A DNA stretch of 64,000 bases from Kordiimonas pumila (GCF_015240255.1 NZ_CP061205.1:3830501-3894500), one strand, 5' to 3'. Positions 21,366 to 30,093 are shown, numbered from the stretch's first letter. A program made the numbers and translations. Notes: generated by a model from the sequence alone, not told the origin.

Positions 21366-22385
21366 TTAACTTAAGAAGTCTGCCGCTGGGTTTGCCCGAG
21401 GGAACTTACGCATTTTCTCAAAAAACTTACCAAGAGTTGCGTCAGCTTTTGTCAAGGCACCAACCTTAAACTTAATAGATGCCGCGATGTCAGCATCTTC
21501 TGATGCGATAGCAATCTCATGGTTACGCGCATCTTCTATGAATGCCCGCACATCATCTTCATCACCGCTCGCCTTTTCAGCCGCAAAAACCGAAAAAAGA
21601 CTTGTGGTAGATGGTGCAGGAAGGCCCATCGCTGTTAAAAAGCCAAACCAGCGACCATCGAGTGTCCCTGTCTGGAAAAATATGGAACTGCCAACTAGGC
21701 CCGCGCGAATATTCATTTCCCGCCCCTGGGCAATCCCATGCAGATCATAGAACATGGTATAGTCAGTCCATTCAACATCCGAGGCAGGGTTAGGGCCGAT
21801 CAGCTCAAACTTATGCAGCAATATGACATGCTGAATATCAGGTGTCTGGGCACAAATAATCCATGGATCAATAGGCATATGCACCGGAAACGGCTGGGTA
21901 TCAACCACCAAATCACTCTCTGGCATTGGCCAGTCAGGAATATCGAAAAGCGGTTCATCACCATTAAAAGCCCAAATCAAACCATGCTTTTCACAGACAG
22001 GGAAAGAATAAATCCCCGCATTTCGAGGCGGCACATCACCCACACCTGTTTTAATGCATGCACCCGTTCCGCCATCAAATTCCCAGAAATGGTAGGGACA
22101 CTGAACCCCATTATCTTTTACACAACCAAGTGATAAATCTGACCCCAAATGGGCACAGTAAGCAGTCGTTACACGGGCAATACCATCACCCCCCCGAAAG
22201 ACAATCACTTTGCCACCCAAAAAAGGGTATCCTTTAACAGCTCCGGTCTCAATTTCTGAAGACATGCAGATGGGAAACCAAGACTGAGTATAAAGCCCAT
22301 TATCCCCTTCAAAAGGAACTTGAGGTCCGAGAATGCGTTTTTTGATGCGCTGATGTGAAGTATTTACAGGGTTTTCATATGGCAT
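21366..22385 (-). CDS. Rieske [2Fe-2S] aromatic-ring or steroid-type oxygenase, alpha subunit
   Basis: Terminal oxygenase component that uses electrons from a reductase to oxygenate or O-demethylate a substrate. The Rieske cluster ligands are present as CAH (YCAHLGSDLS) and CPYH (QCPYHFWEFDG). The mononuclear-iron region follows as QTPDIQHVILLHKF, with two histidines spaced as in the family. It is 339 aa, at the short end, similar to VanA/KshA-like enzymes. The partner reductase/ferredoxin is not encoded in the window, so it must be elsewhere. RidA lies upstream and a PPOX flavoprotein downstream in the same operon. Confidence 0.9.
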   Translation of the reverse strand: MPYENPVNTSHQRIKKRILGPQVPFEGDNGLYTQSWFPICMSSEIETGAVKGYPFLGGKVIVFRGGDGIARVTTAYCAHLGSDLSLGCVKDNGVQCPYHFWEFDGGTGACIKTGVGDVPPRNAGIYSFPVCEKHGLIWAFNGDEPLFDIPDWPMPESDLVVDTQPFPVHMPIDPWIICAQTPDIQHVILLHKFELIGPNPASDVEWTDYTMFYDLHGIAQGREMNIRAGLVGSSIFFQTGTLDGRWFGFLTAMGLPAPSTTSLFSVFAAEKASGDEDDVRAFIEDARNHEIAIASEDADIAASIKFKVGALTKADATLGKFFEKMRKFPRANPAADFLS

Positions 22386-22424
22386 AGTAGTATCTCTTCA
22401 TTATTTTATTAATTGTTTTGGCTA

Positions 22425-22826
22425 TTATTTTGTGTCGGCAATAGCGACCATTTCGATTTCGATCATTAGATCAGGGTGAAAAAGCTGTGTTACCTCAACA
22501 CCTGTCGCCGCCGGAAAAGGGCCATCTCCATAGAAGCTTTTACGAATGGCCATGCAATCAACAAGCTTTGACATGTCGGTCGCATACATAACTTCCTTAA
22601 CAACGCTCGATGCTGTCATCTCATGATGCTCAAGCGTTTCTTTAAGTTTTTCGTAAACTGTGGTGAGCTGTGCCCCGAAATCACCAACGTGCATTGGTAC
22701 AAAATCTGGATCAAGGGCAGCGGAGCCTGCAATATAAAGTGTGTCACCAACCTTTACTGCCTGACTATAGCCTAGCTGTTTTTGCGTAGGCTCCCATTCA
22801 TTAAAATAATCTTTTCGTTTGATCAT
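22425..22826 (-). CDS. RidA/YjgF-family enamine/imine deaminase-like protein
   Basis: Small trimeric family that hydrolyses reactive imines, with some members acting in nitroaromatic or aminophenol breakdown. The 133 aa protein has the family's IAGSAALDPD strand, TVYEKLKETLEHH helix and the C-terminal IEIEMVAIAD signature. The conserved arginine of imine deaminases is not obvious at its usual position (the region reads AATGVEVTQL), so activity may differ. First gene of the catabolic operon, with two GTCTG(A/G)CA octamers just upstream. Confidence 0.85.
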   Translation of the reverse strand: MIKRKDYFNEWEPTQKQLGYSQAVKVGDTLYIAGSAALDPDFVPMHVGDFGAQLTTVYEKLKETLEHHEMTASSVVKEVMYATDMSKLVDCMAIRKSFYGDGPFPAATGVEVTQLFHPDLMIEIEMVAIADTK

Positions 22827-22849
22827 CTATTCATCCATTTGCTTTATTT

Positions 22850-22867
22850 GTCTGGCAGTCTGACAGG
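22850..22867. promoter_or_regulatory. GntR operator candidate before the RidA operon
   Basis: Two octamers stand end to end: GTCTGGCA (22850-22857) and GTCTGACA (22858-22865), 24-41 bases before the RidA start. The second is identical to sites at 23754 and 23947. The family of FadR-type regulators and the position next to gntR suggest autoregulated repression. Confidence 0.6.
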
Positions 22868-22942
22868 TTTATGGGTTTTGTCAATGAATTTCCAATAACT
22901 ACAAAACTATCAAATTAATGATTAAGTGCAGTGAACAGCTGA

Positions 22943-23674
22943 TCAGGAGGTAGTCTGTTCGCGTTCTTTCATTTTCAACCAAGCACTTACTTCACGCTGA
23001 TCACGACGCACTACTACAAGAGCCGCATGGGCATCCTGCACCTCAATCGCGCTTAATAAATCATCATGCACAGCCGAAATACTTGACAACATATGCTCAG
23101 AAGCAACTGACCCAGGCATAGCGATAACAGACTTGGCGGCTTGCTCTATAACGTCTCGATGACTTTCATAAAGCGACACCGCAAAGTTGCAACCTGCTGC
23201 TTTTAAAATAGAAATATGAAAATCTGTGTCTTGTATAACAGTTTCATCCATGTTGCCTGCAATGAATGATGCTTTAGTTTTAGATAGCATACTCTTCATG
23301 GACGACAATTGATCTTCTGTTCTATATAAAGCCGCCTTTTCAGCAGCTTCCGCTTCAATATTGTACCTAAACTCGTAGATCTCTTTGATAAGATCCAGAT
23401 TCATAGTATCTGACGTAATTAAATCAGGAGCTTTTGTTTTTACAACAAAGCTACCTTTACCGGCCCATGTTTCAACCAGCCCCAAATGAGACAAAACCCT
23501 TAGAGCTTCACGAATTGTTGACCGACTAACGCCGTATTGCTTGGCTAGGCTGGTTTCTGATGGCAGCTTGTCGCCTGCTTGTAACTCATCATTTTCCAAA
23601 GCTTTTTGCAGGATCTGTAAAACTTGATCAACAAGATAATTTGGCTGAACTCGGCGCTGGATTGAGTGTTCCAT
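22943..23674 (-). CDS. GntR-family regulator, FadR (FCD) subfamily
   Basis: Ligand-responsive repressor. The N-terminal winged helix (KLPSETSLAKQYGVSRSTIREALRVLSHLGLVE) is followed by an all-helical FCD domain with metal/ligand-type residues (EIYEFRYNIEAEAA, DTDFHISILKAAG, SAVHDDLLSAIE). It is 243 aa, full length. It is transcribed with the same polarity as the RidA operon and divergent from the TonB receptor at 24013. Three GTCTGACA sites flank it, so it likely controls itself, the operon and the receptor. The effector is probably a pathway intermediate. Confidence 0.9.
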   Translation of the reverse strand: MEHSIQRRVQPNYLVDQVLQILQKALENDELQAGDKLPSETSLAKQYGVSRSTIREALRVLSHLGLVETWAGKGSFVVKTKAPDLITSDTMNLDLIKEIYEFRYNIEAEAAEKAALYRTEDQLSSMKSMLSKTKASFIAGNMDETVIQDTDFHISILKAAGCNFAVSLYESHRDVIEQAAKSVIAMPGSVASEHMLSSISAVHDDLLSAIEVQDAHAALVVVRRDQREVSAWLKMKEREQTTS

Positions 23675-24012
23675 ATTTACATTAATCCCATGATACGTGC
23701 ATTCAAGTACATCATTCTGTTTTCATTAATAGCCAGATCACTCTGTCGCTATGGTCTGACAACCAGACTTAATTTTAAGGTGAATACCAAATAGTCGGCT
23801 AATAACAAACTCCTATTTTATGAATTAAAGTTCAAGGCTTCGTATGGAAGCACCAGAAAAGCTTACAGTTATATATTAAAGCCAGTTTACACAGTCGCTA
23901 GATGAGATATTTTTTTGTTGCACTCATGATAATCGCATGCCAAGCTGTCTGACAGCCTTACATGTTGGGCATAAATTAAATAAGAAAGCTTTGGGTAAAC
24001 AAGGAGGAAACA
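23675..24012. promoter_or_regulatory. Divergent promoter region with two GntR operator candidates
   Basis: It contains GTCTGACA at 23754-23761, within TGGTCTGACAACCAGAC, 80 bases before gntR. It also contains the perfect 13-base palindrome GCTGTC-T-GACAGC at 23944-23956, 57 bases before the TonB receptor start. AAGGAGGAAAC directly before 24013 is a strong ribosome site. The rest shows no gene. Confidence 0.6.
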
Positions 24013-26136
24013 ATGAAATACAAGCGGGCCTTTACTTTTTTCCAGTCATCGAGCGCTATTGCCTTTGCCGCATTAGCCATAAACGATGCTTCATTTGCAC
24101 AGTCAACCGACACCAATGCCGCGATTGCCTTTGAAGAAATTGTGGTAACAGCAAGACGCAGAGACGAGAGCCTACAAGATGTGCCAATCGCGATAACCGT
24201 ATTTACCGAAGAGTCGATACAAAAACGCGGCATAGAAGGGTTGGATGACTTTGCCAAATTGGCCCCCAACGTCACCTTCACCAATGCCCTAAACCTTGGC
24301 ACAAACTATCTTACAATTCGGGGGCAAACGCAGTCACAGTATGCACCACCGCCCGCGGCTATCGTTGTTGACGGCGTTCTAACCATCTCACCCCTGCAGT
24401 TCAATGTTGATGAATTTGACCTGCAACAGATTGAGGTTCTAAAAGGCCCGCAAGGTGCGATTTACGGACGAAATGCTATCGCCGGTGTGATTAACCTGAC
24501 ATCCCGTAAACCCGATGACGAATTTAAAGGTCGTGTGTTGGTAGGTTATGGGCGCGGCGAAGAATATAAAGCGAAGGCATCCATCAGTGGCCCACTTATT
24601 GCTGACAAACTTTTTGCGTCTGTCGGTGCGTCTTATTCGGACCGTCGGGGGCAGATATATAATATCGGAGCAGATAATTACGTAGATCATTTTGAAGATT
24701 TCACAGGTCGCACACGTATTATTGCCAAGCCATCCGAGGCGCTTGAAATCGATATCAAATACACATACTCGGACACAAAAGGGACTGACCCAGCTTACAT
24801 TACAAGCTCAACTGGCGATTCAACACAAGTTGATGATCCCATTAATGTTGACCATGTTGGCTCTAACCCGCGCACGCTGCACGACCTATCCGGCAAGATT
24901 GACTGGGATACTGAGGCCGGGACCCTGACGGCCATTTTAGCGTATGTGAATATTGAAGAGGGCCTTTCAGCAGACTTTGACTTTTCCCCAGCTGATCTTT
25001 TCCGTGCAGAACAGATACGGAAACATGACGGGTTTTCACAGGAACTTCGCTTCACTTCAAATCAGGACAGTGCACTGCGCTGGCTTGTTGGCGGTTATCA
25101 TGTGAAAAATAGCGGTGTGCTAGGCACTGACCTATATATTGAGCCGTTTCTGTTTGGGATAACCCCCACCCCTGTTGGCACGACGTTCTTGTTTCAGTCC
25201 ACGGTTGATGAAAACAACTATGAAAACTATGCCGGGTTTGGTCAGCTTGAATATGACATTACTGACAAATTAGAACTTGCCGTTGCGCTGCGCTACGATG
25301 AAGACAGCAATAACCAAAACGGTACACTCAATGCCAAATTTACCAAATGGCAGCCTAAAGCAACCCTGACGTATAAGTCTGATGCAGGCTTTACAGTATA
25401 TAGTTCAGTAGGCCAAGGCTTCCGTGCAGGTGACTTTAATTCGAGCACGGCAACTTTTGGTGAAAGCATTATTGAGGCTGAAACAGCAACAACTTATGAA
25501 ATTGGATTCAAGGGCCAACTGCTTGAAAATAGGATTCTTACGAGTGCAGCTGTGTTTTACACTGATCTCAAGAACGGCCAGTTTAAACTGTTTGATGCTG
25601 GTTCTGCGGGGAACGTAGGCATCAATATTGATAAAACAGAAATCAAGGGCTTTGAAATTGAAACCGCCTTTCTGATTACACAAGAGCTGAAACTCAATGC
25701 TGGTTTTGGCTATACCGATGCGAAAATCAAAAACTTCGTACCACCATCAGGCTATGCAGGCAGTGCTGCCGACTATATTGGGAACACCCCGCCACTCGTG
25801 CCTGATTATTCTCTCAGCATTGGGCTGAGTTATGAAAGGCCCATTACAGATAATCTCGCAATTTTTCTGACGTCTGACTATAGCCGTATTGATAGCTGGT
25901 ATTGGGACCCCGAAAATGATTACATCCGGGAACCGGTTAATTATCTTGATATCCGTGTAGGCCTGCAAAACATAGAGGCAACTTGGTCAGTAACAGCGTG
26001 GGTTAAAAACGCCCTGAACGACCGGACAACGCCGGATTATCAGTCCATTACCACTACGGGGCACCCGCTGGGTATTGATGCCTACTATCCTGCTATTGGC
26101 GCCACTTATGGCATTCAGGCAACATTTAACTTCTAA
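24013..26136 (+). CDS. TonB-dependent outer-membrane receptor
   Basis: Second complete TonB receptor, 707 aa. Signal peptide ends near NDASFAQS, the TonB-box-like EEIVVTARRRDESLQD follows, then the plug (LTIRGQTQSQY, LKGPQGAIYGRNAIAG) and a beta-barrel ending in QATFNF. It has an excellent ribosome site (AAGGAGG). The GTCTGACA palindrome upstream links it to the adjacent GntR regulator and the Rieske operon, so it probably imports the substrate of that operon across the outer membrane. Confidence 0.93.
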   Translation: MKYKRAFTFFQSSSAIAFAALAINDASFAQSTDTNAAIAFEEIVVTARRRDESLQDVPIAITVFTEESIQKRGIEGLDDFAKLAPNVTFTNALNLGTNYLTIRGQTQSQYAPPPAAIVVDGVLTISPLQFNVDEFDLQQIEVLKGPQGAIYGRNAIAGVINLTSRKPDDEFKGRVLVGYGRGEEYKAKASISGPLIADKLFASVGASYSDRRGQIYNIGADNYVDHFEDFTGRTRIIAKPSEALEIDIKYTYSDTKGTDPAYITSSTGDSTQVDDPINVDHVGSNPRTLHDLSGKIDWDTEAGTLTAILAYVNIEEGLSADFDFSPADLFRAEQIRKHDGFSQELRFTSNQDSALRWLVGGYHVKNSGVLGTDLYIEPFLFGITPTPVGTTFLFQSTVDENNYENYAGFGQLEYDITDKLELAVALRYDEDSNNQNGTLNAKFTKWQPKATLTYKSDAGFTVYSSVGQGFRAGDFNSSTATFGESIIEAETATTYEIGFKGQLLENRILTSAAVFYTDLKNGQFKLFDAGSAGNVGINIDKTEIKGFEIETAFLITQELKLNAGFGYTDAKIKNFVPPSGYAGSAADYIGNTPPLVPDYSLSIGLSYERPITDNLAIFLTSDYSRIDSWYWDPENDYIREPVNYLDIRVGLQNIEATWSVTAWVKNALNDRTTPDYQSITTTGHPLGIDAYYPAIGATYGIQATFNF

Positions 26137-26278
26137 GTTTGATATGTTCGTGTGCTGTGGAATTCGCTCTACAGCACACTCTAATTCTACTCTCTTCCAC
26201 AATGCTATCTAATATAAGGGTGTTGGTTTGTATAAATCACGTACAGTTTTGAGCACAAAGTGGCTTGCAACAAGGTTA

Positions 26279-27253
26279 ATGAAATCAGCCATTTTCATAG
26301 GAAGCGCCCTAGCAGCCTCCACGTCCATAGCTGCGTATACGGATGCCGACAAAACAGACATAGACATTATCTTGCTTGGTACAAGTGGTGGACCTGTCGC
26401 ACATCCGGTTAGGTCACAACCCGCAAATATGCTACGTGTAGGTAACAGCGTCTATATTGTAGATACAGGCGATAATATATCACAGCAACTAAGCCGTGCG
26501 TCTGTTGCCCTACCATCCCTTGATGCAGTTTTTATCAGCCATATGCATTTTGATCATACTCTAGGCCTTGGGCCTTTAATGGCCTTTTCATGGGTAAAAG
26601 GGCGTGATGTGCCTTTACCTATTTACGGGCCAAACGGCACAAAAGAGCTTGTACGCCGGAACGCCGACATACTCGACATCGGCGGGCATATTTTCAAACA
26701 CCAGTTACCACCAAGAAAAGATATTTCGTCATACTTCGTCGCGCATGATATCGCCGAAGACAAGCCTGTTGTCATCTACACTGACAGTAAAACAAGGGTC
26801 AGTGCGGTTTCCAATTCCCATTATTCAACCATAACACTGACCGAGCAGGACTATGGCTTTGATAACGCCCTGTCATACCGGTTTGATGTGGGTGACACCT
26901 GTGTTGTTTTCACTGGTGATACGGGCCCATCAAGGGCACTAGATGCCCTTACAAAAGACTGCGACATACTGGTATCTGAAATTGCAGACCCAGACAGCAT
27001 CACAGCAGCTATCAAAAAACAGTTCAAAGATGTTCAGTCTAAGGTGCTAAAAGGCCATATTGAAGATGAGCACATGACTGCTGCAGAGGTAGGAAAACTA
27101 GCTGAACGGTCCGGGATTCAAAAGGTCATTTTAACCCACTTTGGCATTGGCCCGACCTTTTCACCTGAAACCTTCATTGGGCAAATTCGTGCCTATTATC
27201 CTGAGGGCGATATCATCCTTGGAAACGACCTTGATACGATCAAAGTACAATAG
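26279..27253 (+). CDS. Exported metallo-beta-lactamase-fold hydrolase
   Basis: Zinc hydrolase of the MBL superfamily, related to RNase Z/arylsulfatase-type members. Metal motif SHMHFDHTLGL (HxHxDH) and later ligands in VFTGDTGPS and LTHFGIG are present. A signal peptide (MKSAIFIGSALAASTSIAAY) predicts a periplasmic or secreted enzyme. The ATG at 26279 with CAAGG upstream gives 324 aa; an in-frame TTG at 26228 is an alternative. It follows the TonB receptor by about 140 bases on the same strand, so it may process the ligand after import into the periplasm. Confidence 0.85.
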   Translation: MKSAIFIGSALAASTSIAAYTDADKTDIDIILLGTSGGPVAHPVRSQPANMLRVGNSVYIVDTGDNISQQLSRASVALPSLDAVFISHMHFDHTLGLGPLMAFSWVKGRDVPLPIYGPNGTKELVRRNADILDIGGHIFKHQLPPRKDISSYFVAHDIAEDKPVVIYTDSKTRVSAVSNSHYSTITLTEQDYGFDNALSYRFDVGDTCVVFTGDTGPSRALDALTKDCDILVSEIADPDSITAAIKKQFKDVQSKVLKGHIEDEHMTAAEVGKLAERSGIQKVILTHFGIGPTFSPETFIGQIRAYYPEGDIILGNDLDTIKVQ

Positions 27254-27297
27254 TCCACCCCTCATCGCATGGTTTTTCTGCACCTAGGCTTTCCAGA

Positions 27298-27690
27298 TTG
27301 AATACCTCCATTCTTAATACTGCTGACTTCCCAATTGTGTGGTTTACAGCCACAGCTGTTAGCCCCGGCTTTGCAGAGCAATGGATTGTTGAAATGGACA
27401 AGCTGCTTGCACAGCAAAAGCCATTTGTGATGATAGTTTCAGAACCCCCGAAAGAAGATACCAGCAAGCAGGATAAAAAAGCTCTCGCCCTGTGGTTCAA
27501 GAAAAACAAGATTGTTTTTTCAGGAACATGCACAGGCGTGGTTGGCATTATCCCCTCGCCGATTAAACGCAAACTCATGCAACTTCAAACAAAGGCCTTT
27601 GAAAAGGCCTTTGGGATCAAGCTAATAATAATCGCACGTAGCAATGATGCCACCCGTGCAGCGCATGCCATGCTAACACATGCAAATTAG
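27298..27690 (+). CDS. Hypothetical protein, 130 aa
   Basis: I do not recognise the family. The sequence alternates beta strands and helices (FPIVWFTATAV, PFVMIVSEPP, IIPSPIKRKLMQLQTKAFEKAFG, IKLIIIARS), which could be a small STAS- or Rossmann-like fold; that is only inference. The best start is a TTG at 27298, with no strong ribosome site. The end overlaps the convergent CDF gene by four bases. Confidence 0.6.
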   Translation: MNTSILNTADFPIVWFTATAVSPGFAEQWIVEMDKLLAQQKPFVMIVSEPPKEDTSKQDKKALALWFKKNKIVFSGTCTGVVGIIPSPIKRKLMQLQTKAFEKAFGIKLIIIARSNDATRAAHAMLTHAN

Positions 27691-28319
27691 TGCTGATGCG
27701 CTTCATGGTCTTGCTGCAACTCCAAGCGGGCCTGCCGAATGATTAATATGGCAGATTGGCAAAATAGAACAGACATACCGCCCGCCACAATCAAGTCAGG
27801 CCACATGCTCTCAGTCACCCAAATGCCAGATGCCGCCAACATGACCGCCACATTACCAATCGCGTCGTTCCGGCTGCACAGCCAAACAGAGCGCACGTTG
27901 GCATCGCCGTCCTTAAAGCGCATCAATAGAAGCGCACAAAAAACATTTGCCGCAAAAGCCGTGAAGCCAATCGCGCCCATTGTTACAGGTTCAGGAACAG
28001 CATCACCAAGCATGCGGTACACAGTACTGCCCAGCACCCATGCAGCAATAGCAAGCAGCGAGATGCCCTTAAAAAGCCCGGCTTTTGCCCTGACGGCAAG
28101 CGACATTCCAATAACAACAAGGGAAATTGTGTATGTGGTGCTGTCTGCTAGGAAATCGAGCGAATCTGCAAGTAGCGCCATAGAACCAGACGCGAGCCCC
28201 CCTGTTACTTCCACCAAAAACATAACAAAGTTAACAGCAATCACCACCAGCAACACACGTTTGTATGCTTGTGAGGCGCCATCAAACTTCACATCACCCC
28301 CGCAGCATCCATGAGACAT
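27687..28319 (-). CDS. CDF-family cation efflux transporter
   Basis: Inner-membrane metal/proton antiporter, 210 aa with six hydrophobic segments, and without the usual cytoplasmic C-terminal domain. The metal-site motif in the second helix reads LLADSLDFLADS, with Asp in place of the usual His of zinc exporters; the second site region reads CSRNDAIGNV. The N-terminus has a metal-binding-like SHGCCGGD. It is divergent from a MerR gene, with a MerR-type operator between them, so it is probably induced by a divalent metal. Which metal is unknown. Confidence 0.87.
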   Translation of the reverse strand: MSHGCCGGDVKFDGASQAYKRVLLVVIAVNFVMFLVEVTGGLASGSMALLADSLDFLADSTTYTISLVVIGMSLAVRAKAGLFKGISLLAIAAWVLGSTVYRMLGDAVPEPVTMGAIGFTAFAANVFCALLLMRFKDGDANVRSVWLCSRNDAIGNVAVMLAASGIWVTESMWPDLIVAGGMSVLFCQSAILIIRQARLELQQDHEAHQH

Positions 28320-28366
28320 TGTTTTTTACCTTTCTTTATGAGTGTTCATGAATACAGGCATACATG

Positions 28367-28381
28367 CTATAGTAACTGTAG
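28367..28381 (-). promoter_or_regulatory. MerR-type operator in an elongated promoter
   Basis: On the minus strand, CTACAGT-T-ACTATAG is the imperfect dyad typical of ZntR/CadR/PbrR sites. It lies in a 19-base spacer between TTGCTC (28382-28387) and a weak TATGCC. The over-long spacer is the hallmark of MerR-activated promoters. It faces the CDF transporter gene. Confidence 0.7.
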
Positions 28382-28398
28382 GAGCAAGAGGAAAAATC

Positions 28399-28842
28399 AT
28401 GCTTGAAAAATTTATGATCGGCGACCTAGCAAAGCAGACAGACTGCAAGGTGCAAACTATTCGTTATTATGAAGATATTGGCTTGATGCCTTTGGCGCAG
28501 CGCGCAGAAAACGGCAGACGCGTCTACAACAACCTAGATATGGAACGTCTAAATTTTATCAGACACAGCCGCGATATGGGCTTCAGCCTTGATGATATCC
28601 GAAACATTCTAGCCTTGGCAGACCAGCCAGATCAACCTTGCGAAAAAGTAGATAAAATTGCGCGAGACCACCTAAAGCAAGTAGAGCGCAAAATAGCATC
28701 GTTGACGACCTTACGCTCAGAACTTGTCCGCATCCTTAATGAATGTGAAGGCGGTACCGTTTTACAGTGTAATGTGGTTCATGTACTTGCTGACCACAGC
28801 CTGTGTGAAGATCATGGAAAAGTCTCTGAACCTACCACATAG
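28399..28842 (+). CDS. MerR-family metal-responsive regulator
   Basis: Activator that untwists its target promoter on metal binding. N-terminal MerR helix-turn-helix (IGDLAKQTDCKVQTIRYYE), dimer helix, then metal-site cysteines: Cys in QPCEKV (the position that marks divalent-metal sensors) and CEGGTVLQC near the C-terminus (C-x7-C). This pattern fits the Cd/Pb/Zn group. The ATG at 28399 has AAGAGGAA upstream, giving 147 aa. Divergent from and presumably controlling the CDF gene. Confidence 0.9.
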   Translation: MLEKFMIGDLAKQTDCKVQTIRYYEDIGLMPLAQRAENGRRVYNNLDMERLNFIRHSRDMGFSLDDIRNILALADQPDQPCEKVDKIARDHLKQVERKIASLTTLRSELVRILNECEGGTVLQCNVVHVLADHSLCEDHGKVSEPTT

Positions 28843-28956
28843 GTATACTTTATTACCAACTTTCCTTGCAGAAAACACAGGGATCATCAAACTGCTTATG
28901 AGAGTGTCATATCCATTATTTTCTTGATCAAACCCACTCTCTGTCTTCAAAACGAT

Positions 28957-28996
28957 AAACAAAGCCCCAGCCTCAAATAAAGCGGGGGCTTTGTTT
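28957..28996. terminator. Strong bidirectional rho-independent terminator
   Basis: Perfect 12-base arms AAACAAAGCCCC / GGGGCTTTGTTT with a 16-base loop, followed on the plus strand by a T-rich run. It lies between merR (plus) and the convergent TonB-receptor remnant (minus). Confidence 0.85.
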
Positions 28997-28999
28997 ATT

Positions 29000-29194
29000 T
29001 TAATTAAACTTATATGTAAGCGTTAGACCATATGTCCGTGGCATGCCAGCATAACGCACATACATGTCACGGCCATAATTCACGCTAGACCAATAGTTCT
29101 TATCAAAAAGGTTTTTTACCCACAAAGAGGCAACCCAACCTTTATCCAATTCAGTAAGTGAAACAGACCCATTCACCAAGGTATAAGACTTAAG
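29000..29194 (-). pseudogene. TonB-dependent receptor, C-terminal remnant cut by IS481
   Basis: Translating the minus strand from the IS edge gives an open frame of about 64 codons. It includes LWVKNLFDKNYWSS and ends in GMPRTYGLTLTYKFN-stop, the unmistakable last strands of a TonB receptor barrel with the terminal aromatic. Everything upstream is missing, replaced by the IS481 end at about 29195. The rest of the gene is not found at the other IS481 copy, so it was lost or lies elsewhere. Confidence 0.8.
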
Positions 29195-29621
29195 TAAATA
29201 AGTTCAGCTGAGATCGTACATTTTGCAATTGAAATGGATTGCATGGATGTGAGTTACCGATTTTGATGTTGGTTGCGAAGCAAACAACAAAATCATGAGG
29301 TAACTCACATGTTAAATTCTAATGATCGTATCGTTAAACACAAGCTTGGACTTCTCAATCTGGCAGAAGAACTGGGCAATGTATCACGGGCCTGCAAAGT
29401 CATGGGCGTGAGCCGAGATACATTCTACCGCTATAAGGAAGCTACCGAGGATGGCGGTGTGGACGCGCTGTTGGACAAGAACAGGCGTGTTCCCAATCTG
29501 AAGAACAGGGTTGATGATGCAACAGAACAAACTGTCGTTTGTTATGCTGTAGACTACCCAGCCCACGGTCAGGTACGGGTCAGCAATGAACTCAGGAAGC
29601 AAGGCGTCTTTATCAGCCCCA
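29195..29621 (+). mobile_element. Truncated IS481-family copy
   Basis: From GTAAATAAGTTCAG at about 29195 this is nearly identical to the right end and 5' part of the complete element at 17197-18386, in opposite orientation. Similarity stops abruptly after the codons for FISP at 29620-29621, where IS3-type sequence begins. The 3' two thirds and the other end are missing. Confidence 0.85.
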
Positions 29622-29686
29622 ATATGGCGCTCGGCGGCATCACGCCGAAACAGAAACTTGCCATGGGCATGCCCGTGGCAGCTTAA
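29309..29686 (+). pseudogene. Chimeric ORF: IS481 transposase head fused to IS3 OrfB tail
   Basis: The first ~104 codons from the ATG at 29309 match the IS481 transposase of this window. The last 21 (NMALGGITPKQKLAMGMPV and so on) match the C-terminus of an IS3-family OrfB. The frame happens to be maintained across the junction. It is not expected to be a working transposase, because the IS481 catalytic core is absent. It could make an N-terminal DNA-binding fragment. Confidence 0.8.
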
Positions 29687-29691
29687 AGCTT

Positions 29692-30093
29692 CTACTTTTG
29701 AAGCCCCCTAAATATGGGGGTATTACCCAGCGACCAGCGCTCGTTCACCCGTGAGGGCACAGCGATTGGCGCACGGGTGCCTATGGCCCGCTTCCTGCCG
29801 CCACGCTTGCGAACTGACAGGCCTTCTTCCTTGTATAGCCGTCTGACCTTCTTGTGGTTGATATGGATCCCTTCACGCGCCATCAGGATATGCAGGCGCC
29901 TGTAACCAAAGCGCTTGCGTTCAGCCGACAGTGCTCTCAGACGCTCGCGGATATGTTCATCCCGAGGCCTGCGGCTCTGATATCTGATCAGGGACCGGTC
30001 AATATCCAGAACCCTGCACGCCCGCCGTTCACTCACCTCATGGACAGAGCTGAGATGAGCGACCGCGTCTCGCTTCCCGGCAGGCGTTACCAC
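29692..30093 (-). pseudogene. IS3-family OrfB, 5' fragment
   Basis: Contains the N-terminal HTH_21-type part of an IS3 OrfB (HEVSERRACRVLDIDRS, KRFGYRRLHILMAREG, NHKKVRRLYKEEGLSVR). It reads up to NERWSL, where the first catalytic Asp should follow. The frame then runs into unrelated sequence and stops. It overlaps orfA by seven bases, as in elements that use programmed frameshifting. The catalytic DDE core is lost. Confidence 0.85.

Noticed and set aside
22425-22826. RidA as a confirmed imine deaminase
   Set aside because: The conserved arginine of active RidA is not evident, so only family membership is claimed.
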